11,468 nucleotides of DNA from Candidatus Sulfotelmatobacter sp. (GTDB taxonomy: Bacteria; Acidobacteriota; Terriglobia; Terriglobales; Acidobacteriaceae): the NCBI GenBank assembly GCA_030037575.1, contig JASHRB010000425.1, positions 1-11,468 on the forward strand. Reading direction: 5' to 3'. The notes under the pieces were generated by a model that made no database searches, was not told where the DNA came from, and saw nothing but the letters and a program-made list of their open reading frames with translations. This document shows, piece after piece, positions 6,259 to 11,468 of the stretch; position 1 is the stretch's first letter; every line of letters starts with the position of its first letter. A program made the translations under genes and the position numbers.

Positions 6259-6855
6259 ATGCGTATTCCGCTCTGGCTCAAAGTGTTCTGGACAATTTGG
6301 GTGATGGTGTGGGCCCCGATTTATTGGCGGCAATACGGCGCGCAGAATTTTCTCTTTTTTTGCGACATGGGCAATGTGTTCATCGCTGTGGGACTGTGGA
6401 CGGAAAGTGCTCTCATCTTTTCCTGGCAGGCTTGCGGGTTGCTGCTGTTTCAAACTCTGTTCACCCTGGACTTGGCCGGTGCCCTTGCGAGCGGTCGGCA
6501 TCCCATCGGCGGAACGCAATACATGTTCGATCCGCATATTCCGCTGACGATTCGATTGCTGAGTTTGTTTCATGTGCTGACCCCGCCGCTTTTGTTGTGG
6601 GCCGTTTGGCGATTGGGCTATGATGCGCGCGGGTGGAAGCTGCAAACTCTGATCACGTGGATGGTGATTCCGATAAATTATTTCTGGCGTCCACAGTTCG
6701 ATGTGAATTGGGCGCGAGGTCTGTTCTTTCGTGAGCAGCGCCTCATGCCGGGAATTGTTTATGTGTTGATTTATCTAATTGCGGTTCCGGCCGGGATTTA
6801 TTTTCCCACGCATTTGCTTCTTGCCCGGCTCGCTCGCCGATCGCCGTCAGGCTAA
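6259..6855 (+). CDS. Polytopic membrane protein of unknown function
   Basis: The protein has 198 residues and is very rich in Trp, Phe and Leu. About six membrane helices are visible, at residues about 5-22, 31-48, 50-75, 97-118, 126-143 and 162-184. Between helices lie likely conserved polar segments: FCDMGN (34-39), a GRHPIGGTQYMFDP loop (79-92) with H82 and D91, and H105. The start at 6259 has no good Shine-Dalgarno; GGAGGA at about 6220 is too far away. The gene is divergent from the REC-TonB gene (130-bp gap), and its stop TAA shares bases with the stop of the opposing mscS gene (CTAA, 6852-6855). I recognise no named family. The overall pattern resembles uncharacterised 'membrane-associated' proteins, but an enzymatic or transport role cannot be given from the sequence. 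Confidence 0.8.
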   Translation: MRIPLWLKVFWTIWVMVWAPIYWRQYGAQNFLFFCDMGNVFIAVGLWTESALIFSWQACGLLLFQTLFTLDLAGALASGRHPIGGTQYMFDPHIPLTIRLLSLFHVLTPPLLLWAVWRLGYDARGWKLQTLITWMVIPINYFWRPQFDVNWARGLFFREQRLMPGIVYVLIYLIAVPAGIYFPTHLLLARLARRSPSG

Positions 6856-8636
6856 GTCTGTTGACCGGAAATTTTGCAAGAAACGTCATGCGCTGGATTC
6901 GCTTGGCCCGCTGCGCTCTCGGTCTCATCTTTCGCCGTCCGCTCGTCCCGGCTCAGATACAGGGTTTGCGATGGCTTGGCCAGGCTGGCTCCGGAATCTT
7001 CCACCAATCGCATGATCTTCAGCAGCAGCTCTTCGCGGACTTCGGCGAATTTGTTGAAATCGCGCGTCAGAACGTAGCACACGAGTTCAACATTCATTGC
7101 GGACGATCCCAATTCGATCAACGACACGCGAACCGTCGACGCTTCAACCTGCGGATTGCTGGTTAAAAGGCGACGGATTTCCGAGAGCGCCGCCCGGAGA
7201 TCGGCGGACGAGGTGTCGAGGTGAAATCCGAAAGCGGTTTTGAAGAGAAGTTTGTCGCGACGGCTGAGGTTCTCAACATTAATGGTCGCGACCGTGCCGT
7301 TGGGAATCGCCAGCAGCGTGCGTTCTTCCGTGCGCACGCGGGTCGAGCGCAGGCCGATATCTTCCACGGTTCCGGTGCGATCTCCGAATTTGCAGACATC
7401 GCCGACGCGAATCACCTCGTCGCCCAAAACCGAAACTCCGCCGAACAAATTTGCGATGGTTTGCTGCGCCCCGAAGCCGATGGCGATGCCGCCAATCCCC
7501 AGGCCGGCCAGCGCGGTGCTCATGTTGAAACCCAGAATGCCGAGGATGGAAAACACGGCCATTACGAAAACGACTGCCTTGATGATGCGTTCGCCCAGCA
7601 AAATGAGCGAACCGGTACCGCTGTGGCCGTGGGCGAGAGCGCGATTGCGCACTCGGCGCAGGAACCAGCGGATCACCCGCCACAGAATCCAGTTCGCCCC
7701 GATGATGACTGCGACTTCAGTCACCTGAATGTAGTAGTGGCGCTGCAGCAGCGGCATGCCCACATAGCCGGCGAGAACGCGATGAATCAGCGTGGCCGCC
7801 AGCAGCCAGGCAGGCCCGGAGACCGACCTCCAATTCCCGGGCGGCTGCGCGTGACGGGCCGACCACCACCAGCGCAGCGGAAGTTGCAGGATCAACAGCA
7901 ATATCCAGCCCGCCGCGGTGGCCATCGGAATCAGCAGCGCCAGCGCCAACCACTGCCAGAGCGGCATTCCGGCAATCTGGTGCTTTACGATCCACGCCGG
8001 CAGTTTCGTTTCCACCTGGCGCGCTTCGACCTGATCGTAAAGCTCGGGAATCTTGGCCAGAGTGTCGGAGGAAACCAGCCAGATCTTTCCGGCGCCGGGA
8101 TCGGACACGCGAACCAGTGCGAACTCGACCTCCACGTCGCCGGCGGACATCATGCCCAACTTCTGCCGGTCGAGCGAAACATCTTCCTGCGGTGTGCCTT
8201 CCGGCTGCGCGCTCGGCTGGGGAGGGCTGGTGAAAGCGCGGTTCATCACGGAGTTCAACTTCATGGCCAGGTCGTCGCCTTCGGTTTGGCGGCGCGAAGC
8301 GCTCAACTGCAAGTATTGCGCGGCCAGGCTATAGTCGCCGGATTGCGCAGCTTGTAGAAAGCCGTAAAAAGTGCCCTTGGGCGTGGCGCGGCCAAGACGG
8401 TCGGTTGCCTTGGTGGAGCTGGCCGGAGCGGAGGGCGAGAGAATCTGGCTTAGTGCGCTCTGCGCTTGAGCGGCAGCGCAAAACGCGAGTAACGTGAGCA
8501 ACGGGAGACGGGCAATTTGGCGAAGCAGCCAGGCTTTGAGTCGAACGCGGTCGTCCAGGAGGTTCTTCGCTGCGCCCGAAAAAGGGCTGCGCTCGGAATG
8601 ATGCTTGTCAGCATTTTTGAAGAGGAAATTGAGCAT
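6852..8636 (-). CDS. mscS: MscS-family mechanosensitive ion channel with N-terminal periplasmic domain
   Basis: The protein has 594 residues, larger than the roughly 290-residue E. coli MscS. MscS channels form membrane heptamers that open under membrane tension to release solutes on osmotic downshock. A basic N-terminus is followed by a hydrophobic segment (about 42-56) ending CAAAQAQ, a likely cleavable signal peptide. Residues about 60-215 form a soluble, presumably periplasmic domain. Hydrophobic helices are at about 226-250, 272-292, 303-322 and 351-369. The pore helix (373-398) has the Gly/Ala pattern GLGIGGIAIGFGAQQTIANLFGG, followed by the MscS beta domain (GDVCKFGDRTGTVEDIGLRSTRVRT, IPNG at 444-447) and the cytoplasmic alpha/beta vestibule to about 560. 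Stop codons precede the frame near 8691, so the ATG at 8636 is the most upstream ATG; it has no obvious ribosome-binding site. The gene lies 89 bp downstream of lpd on the same strand. The family assignment is firm; the exact start is less so. Confidence 0.92.
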   Translation of the reverse strand: MLNFLFKNADKHHSERSPFSGAAKNLLDDRVRLKAWLLRQIARLPLLTLLAFCAAAQAQSALSQILSPSAPASSTKATDRLGRATPKGTFYGFLQAAQSGDYSLAAQYLQLSASRRQTEGDDLAMKLNSVMNRAFTSPPQPSAQPEGTPQEDVSLDRQKLGMMSAGDVEVEFALVRVSDPGAGKIWLVSSDTLAKIPELYDQVEARQVETKLPAWIVKHQIAGMPLWQWLALALLIPMATAAGWILLLILQLPLRWWWSARHAQPPGNWRSVSGPAWLLAATLIHRVLAGYVGMPLLQRHYYIQVTEVAVIIGANWILWRVIRWFLRRVRNRALAHGHSGTGSLILLGERIIKAVVFVMAVFSILGILGFNMSTALAGLGIGGIAIGFGAQQTIANLFGGVSVLGDEVIRVGDVCKFGDRTGTVEDIGLRSTRVRTEERTLLAIPNGTVATINVENLSRRDKLLFKTAFGFHLDTSSADLRAALSEIRRLLTSNPQVEASTVRVSLIELGSSAMNVELVCYVLTRDFNKFAEVREELLLKIMRLVEDSGASLAKPSQTLYLSRDERTAKDETESAAGQANPAHDVSCKISGQQT

Positions 8637-8692
8637 GAAGTTCTGCGCGTTTTCGGCGGGTGGCCGAGCACGAGTATCTCCGACGAAAATTC

Positions 8693-8698
8693 ATTGTA
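8693..8698 (-). promoter_or_regulatory. Possible -10 element ahead of mscS
   Basis: TACAAT on the minus strand matches the -10 consensus at 5 of 6 positions and lies about 57 bp before the mscS ATG, inside the short lpd-mscS gap. No recognisable -35 sits 16-18 bp upstream. It hints that mscS may have its own promoter in addition to read-through from lpd. Confidence 0.22.
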
Positions 8699-8725
8699 CC
8701 CAAAGCGGCAGAGGGCGGGATGAGA

Positions 8726-10156
8726 TTAGCCGCGCTTGGGACGGTAAATGTCTGTGCTGGTGCCGAAGAAAACTTCGGCGGCGTTCATCACCGTTTCCGA
8801 CAGCGTGGGATGCGGATGAATGGTGAGCGCGACATCTTTTGCGAGCGCACCCATTTCAATCGCGAGAACCCCCTCGGCGATCAGCTCTCCCGCGCCGCTG
8901 CCGACGATGCCGACGCCCAGAACGCGTTGGCTGTGCGGATCAAGGAGAAGCTTGGTCATGCCTTCGGGACGGTCGAGGGTGACGGCGCGGCCGGATGCAG
9001 CCCAGGGAAATTTAGCGACTTTGATTTCGCGATTTTCTTTTTCCGCTTGGGTTTCCGTCAGGCCGGCCCATGCCACCTCGGGATCGGTAAAGACAACGGC
9101 GGGAATGGCGTTGGGCTCGAAGGCCACTTTGCGCCCGGCGATCGCCTCGACGGCGGTGCGACCCTCATGCATGGCTTTGTGCGCGAGCATTGGCTCGCCG
9201 ACAACATCGCCGATGGCGTAGAGGCAAGGGTCGCCGGTTCGCAGTTGCTGGCTGACTTCGATGAATCCGCGCGGGGTCACCTTCACTTGGGTCACGCCGA
9301 GCCCGGCGATTTCGGAGTTGGGTTTGCGGCCGACGGAAACCAGGACGCGGTCGAACACCTTTTCGCGCCCCTCGTCCTGGATGGATGCGCCTGCGAAGGT
9401 GGCGCGAATCCCCGTCTTCTCTTCTTTCAGAGACGCGACGGTCGTGTTCAGAAGAATTGCTTCGAACATTTTTTCCAGGCGCTTGTGAAGAGGAAGAACA
9501 AGATCTCGGTCGGCGCCAGGAAGCAGGCCGGAGAGCATTTCCACGACGGTGACTCGGGTGCCGAGCGCGGCGTAGACGGAGCCGAGTTCAAGGCCGATAT
9601 ATCCGCCGCCCACAACGAGAAGGCTGCCGGGAATGTCTTCGAGGTTGAGAGCGCCGGTGGAATCCATGAGGCGCGGCGAATCCAGCTTGAGCGCCGGAGC
9701 GATTGCGGGGCGCGAGCCGGTCGCGATGATGATGCGGTCGAAGGTGAGAGTCGTTTGTGTGTTGTCAACTTTGATGACGCCCAGAGTGCCGGAGTTTTCA
9801 AAGGCGGCGCGTCCCTGAATGTAGGTGACGTGCCGCTGCTTGGAGAGGATGCCGAGGCCTCCGGTGAGCTTTTTGACGACGCCTTCTTTCCAGCTGCGGA
9901 GGCGGGCGAGGTCGACGTGCGGGCGGGCGAAATCGATGCCCCAGTTTTTCGCCTGTTCCGATTCTTCGATCAGCTTGGCGACGTGCAGGAGAGCTTTCGA
10001 CGGAATGCAGCCGCGATAGAGGCAGACGCCGCCCGGGTTGAGTTCGGGATCGATGAGCGTGACGTTCATGCCGAGATCGGCAGCGAGAAACGCGGCGGCG
10101 TATCCACCGGGGCCGGCGCCGATGACAGCGATTTTCAGGGATGTTGGATCACACAT
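8726..10156 (-). CDS. lpdA: Dihydrolipoyl dehydrogenase (E3 subunit)
   Basis: The protein has 476 residues from the ATG at 10156, normal for the family. It reoxidises dihydrolipoyl groups on E2 of 2-oxoacid dehydrogenase complexes, passing electrons through a redox disulfide and FAD to NAD+ in the cytoplasm. Visible parts, in order: FAD-binding GAGPGG (13-18); redox-active CLYRGC with C45 and C50, followed by IPSK; ATGSRP (145-150); NAD-binding GGGYIG (183-188); FAD-contacting AIGDV (314-318); and the C-terminal dimerisation domain with HPHPT...E, supplying the catalytic base H449 and E454. All catalytic residues are present. A TTG at 10174 would add six residues. Neither start has a clear Shine-Dalgarno, and the ATG is preferred because the Rossmann strand follows at once. 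The gene follows the E2 gene by 123 bp on the same strand, fitting an aceF-lpd operon. Confidence 0.96.
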   Translation of the reverse strand: MCDPTSLKIAVIGAGPGGYAAAFLAADLGMNVTLIDPELNPGGVCLYRGCIPSKALLHVAKLIEESEQAKNWGIDFARPHVDLARLRSWKEGVVKKLTGGLGILSKQRHVTYIQGRAAFENSGTLGVIKVDNTQTTLTFDRIIIATGSRPAIAPALKLDSPRLMDSTGALNLEDIPGSLLVVGGGYIGLELGSVYAALGTRVTVVEMLSGLLPGADRDLVLPLHKRLEKMFEAILLNTTVASLKEEKTGIRATFAGASIQDEGREKVFDRVLVSVGRKPNSEIAGLGVTQVKVTPRGFIEVSQQLRTGDPCLYAIGDVVGEPMLAHKAMHEGRTAVEAIAGRKVAFEPNAIPAVVFTDPEVAWAGLTETQAEKENREIKVAKFPWAASGRAVTLDRPEGMTKLLLDPHSQRVLGVGIVGSGAGELIAEGVLAIEMGALAKDVALTIHPHPTLSETVMNAAEVFFGTSTDIYRPKRG

Positions 10157-10192
10157 GGGTTGATGAGGTTTCAAGCGCGAATGTTTTTCAAT

Positions 10193-10268
10193 GCTAGAGA
10201 CGTCGCAAGCCAGCGCTCACGACGGCTTTAATTTGCTATTCCGAGACCCAACCAGCTGCGTCTCTAGC
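10193..10268. repeat. Perfect 10-bp inverted repeat in the E2-lpd intergenic region
   Basis: GCTAGAGACG at 10193-10202 is the exact reverse complement of CGTCTCTAGC at 10259-10268, with 56 nt between. Inside the loop a smaller stem (AAGCC 10207-10211 with GGCTT 10224-10228) is also possible. The pair falls entirely in the 123-bp gap between the two coding regions, just downstream of the E2 stop on the transcribed (minus) strand. It could fold in the mRNA to protect or separate the two cistrons. Confidence 0.5.
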
Positions 10269-10279
10269 GGAACGCCCAC

Positions 10280-11468
10280 TCAGCCCTGTACCGAGAGCAG
10301 AAACGGTTGCTCGAACGCTTCTGCAACCCAGCGCAGAAAGCGGGCCGCGTCGGCGCCGTCGATCAAACGATGGTCGTAGGAGAGCGAGAGCGGCAGAATT
10401 AGGCGCGGCTCGAATTTCCCTCCATCTTTGTCTTTGATCCATTCCGGCTCGATGCGCGAACGGGAAAGTCCAAGAATCGCCACCTCGGGGTGATTCACGA
10501 TGGGCGTAAATGCGGTGCCACCGATGCCGCCCAGATTCGTGACGGTAAACGTGCCGCCCTCCATATCGGCGAGCGCCAGTTTTTTCGCGCGTGCTTTTTG
10601 CGAGAGCTGCGCAAGTTCGACGGCAATCTCGACGATGTTTTTCTTGTCGACGTCACGGATTACCGGAACCAGCAGGCCGCGGTCGGTATCAGCCGCCACC
10701 CCGACATGGATGTATTGCTTGTAAATAATTTCTTCCTTCTCCATATCGATGGTGGCATTGAACTGTGGAAACACTTTTAGCGCGGCGGCGCAAACTTTTA
10801 GGGCGATGGCGGTGACCGTCATTTTGCCCCCGGCTTCCTCGGCTCTGGGGGCGAAGCGCGCACGCAGATGTTCGAGCTCGGTGATGTCGGCACGGTCATG
10901 CTGGGTGACGTGAGGAATTATGTTCCAGGATTCGGCGAGGTGCTCGGCGGTTTTGCGGCGCACGCCCCGGATGGAGACGCGCTCGATCCGGCCCCACTTG
11001 GAGAAATCCGGAAGTTTTGGCTCGGCAAAGTGGCCGGCACGGGCAGAAGTGGCAACGGCCGACGCCGCGGCCGCAAGCGCGGCTTTCGCGTGGGCCTTGA
11101 CATCGTCTTCGCTGATGCGGCCGCCGGGACCGGTGCCTTTGACTTCGTAAATGTCGACTCCAACTTCGCGCGCGAGACGCCGCGTGCTGGGAGCGGCGGG
11201 AACCGCCTCGCCATGCTCGGGACCCGCAACTTTGACCAGTTGCGGCGGCATGGAAAACTGCGCCGGACGCTGCCGCGGCGGATCGGGCGGGAGCGCCTGT
11301 TCTTCGGTTTTGCCTTCCGCGCGAATTGCAGCCTGGAACGCGAGACGAGCACCGTGCTGCCCGGAGACGTGCTCGACCGGCTGGCTCGGCGGACGAACCG
11401 GCTCGAGGGCGGCTCGCGCGGCGCCTTCCAGAGTGAAAATCGTCTGTCCGACCTTGATCTTCTCGCCT
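10280..11468 (-). CDS. aceF: Dihydrolipoyl acyltransferase E2, probably pyruvate dehydrogenase (cut by right edge)
   Basis: The last 395 residues are present; the frame is open to the right edge, so the ATG at 11251 is internal. The first visible residues (GEKIKVGQTIFTLEG, 11467-11423) are the end of a lipoyl domain; the lipoyl-lysine itself is outside. An Ala/Pro linker follows, then a peripheral-subunit-binding domain (11191-11084: PSTRRLAREVGVDIYEV, GTGPGGRISEDDV) that docks E1/E3, a second Ala-rich linker, and the catalytic acetyltransferase domain (about 10993-10283) ending in the DHRLIDG active-site motif (10375-10355). E2 transfers acyl groups from lipoyl to CoA and forms the core of the complex. 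WNIIPHVTQHDRADITELE and the INHPEVAILG-like segment resemble pyruvate-type AceF more than OGDH or BCKDH E2s. Substrate is therefore inferred as pyruvate, and the lpd gene just downstream fits this. Confidence 0.92.
   Translation of the reverse strand, partial: GEKIKVGQTIFTLEGAARAALEPVRPPSQPVEHVSGQHGARLAFQAAIRAEGKTEEQALPPDPPRQRPAQFSMPPQLVKVAGPEHGEAVPAAPSTRRLAREVGVDIYEVKGTGPGGRISEDDVKAHAKAALAAAASAVATSARAGHFAEPKLPDFSKWGRIERVSIRGVRRKTAEHLAESWNIIPHVTQHDRADITELEHLRARFAPRAEEAGGKMTVTAIALKVCAAALKVFPQFNATIDMEKEEIIYKQYIHVGVAADTDRGLLVPVIRDVDKKNIVEIAVELAQLSQKARAKKLALADMEGGTFTVTNLGGIGGTAFTPIVNHPEVAILGLSRSRIEPEWIKDKDGGKFEPRLILPLSLSYDHRLIDGADAARFLRWVAEAFEQPFLLSVQG

Noticed and set aside
7221..8357. 378-codon open frame on the + strand opposite mscS
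   Set aside because: The translation is low in hydrophobic core pattern, full of Arg/Gln/His, and lies antisense to the clear MscS coding sequence.
8660..10231. 523-codon open frame on the + strand opposite lpd
   Set aside because: It is antisense to a full-length dihydrolipoyl dehydrogenase with all motifs. Its translation is Gly/Ala/Arg/Asp-rich without a family pattern, typical of a high-GC shadow frame.

Overview
The window looks like a chromosomal segment of a high-GC, soil-type Acidobacteriota (Terriglobia / Koribacter-like). This placement is inferred from three things: an HpnI-like hopanoid glycosyltransferase, a PEGA-domain kinase-family protein, and a TonB-family protein with a long Ala/Pro-rich linker, lying among ordinary metabolic genes. 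I see no RNA gene, CRISPR array, insertion sequence, integrase or phage gene.

Layout. At the left edge (3-377, +) is the C-terminal end of a hopanoid GT2 glycosyltransferase (hpnI). After about 330 bp without a supported gene comes a 171-residue coiled-coil plus winged-helix-like protein (712-1227, +). A 271-bp gap with two dyad-symmetric elements leads into an 828-residue Ser/Thr-kinase-family membrane protein with three C-terminal PEGA repeats (1499-3985, +). Its kinase domain has lost the catalytic residues of HRD, DFG and related motifs, so it should be a pseudokinase. About 360 bp further on, and convergent with it, lies a REC-like / transmembrane / TonB-C fusion protein (4344-6128, -). 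Divergent from that is a small polytopic membrane protein of unknown function (6259-6855, +), whose stop codon overlaps the stop of an MscS-family mechanosensitive channel (6852-8636, -). Upstream of mscS on the same strand are dihydrolipoyl dehydrogenase (8726-10156, -) and the 2-oxoacid dehydrogenase E2 subunit, most likely pyruvate dehydrogenase (10280 to beyond the right edge, -).

How the genes fit together. The right third is a conventional aceF-lpd pair, probably co-transcribed, with mscS downstream, possibly from its own weak promoter. The middle is the unusual part. Two neighbouring convergent genes each encode a single-pass protein with a degenerate cytoplasmic signalling domain (pseudokinase or pseudo-receiver), a long Ala/Pro-rich linker, one membrane helix, a second linker, and a periplasmic cell-envelope domain (PEGA x3 or TonB-C). 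This suggests phosphotransfer-independent inside-to-envelope scaffolding proteins, but no functional link between the two is proven by the sequence. Short inverted repeats in the intergenic regions (1287-1326, 1440-1469, 10193-10268) are the main non-coding signals.
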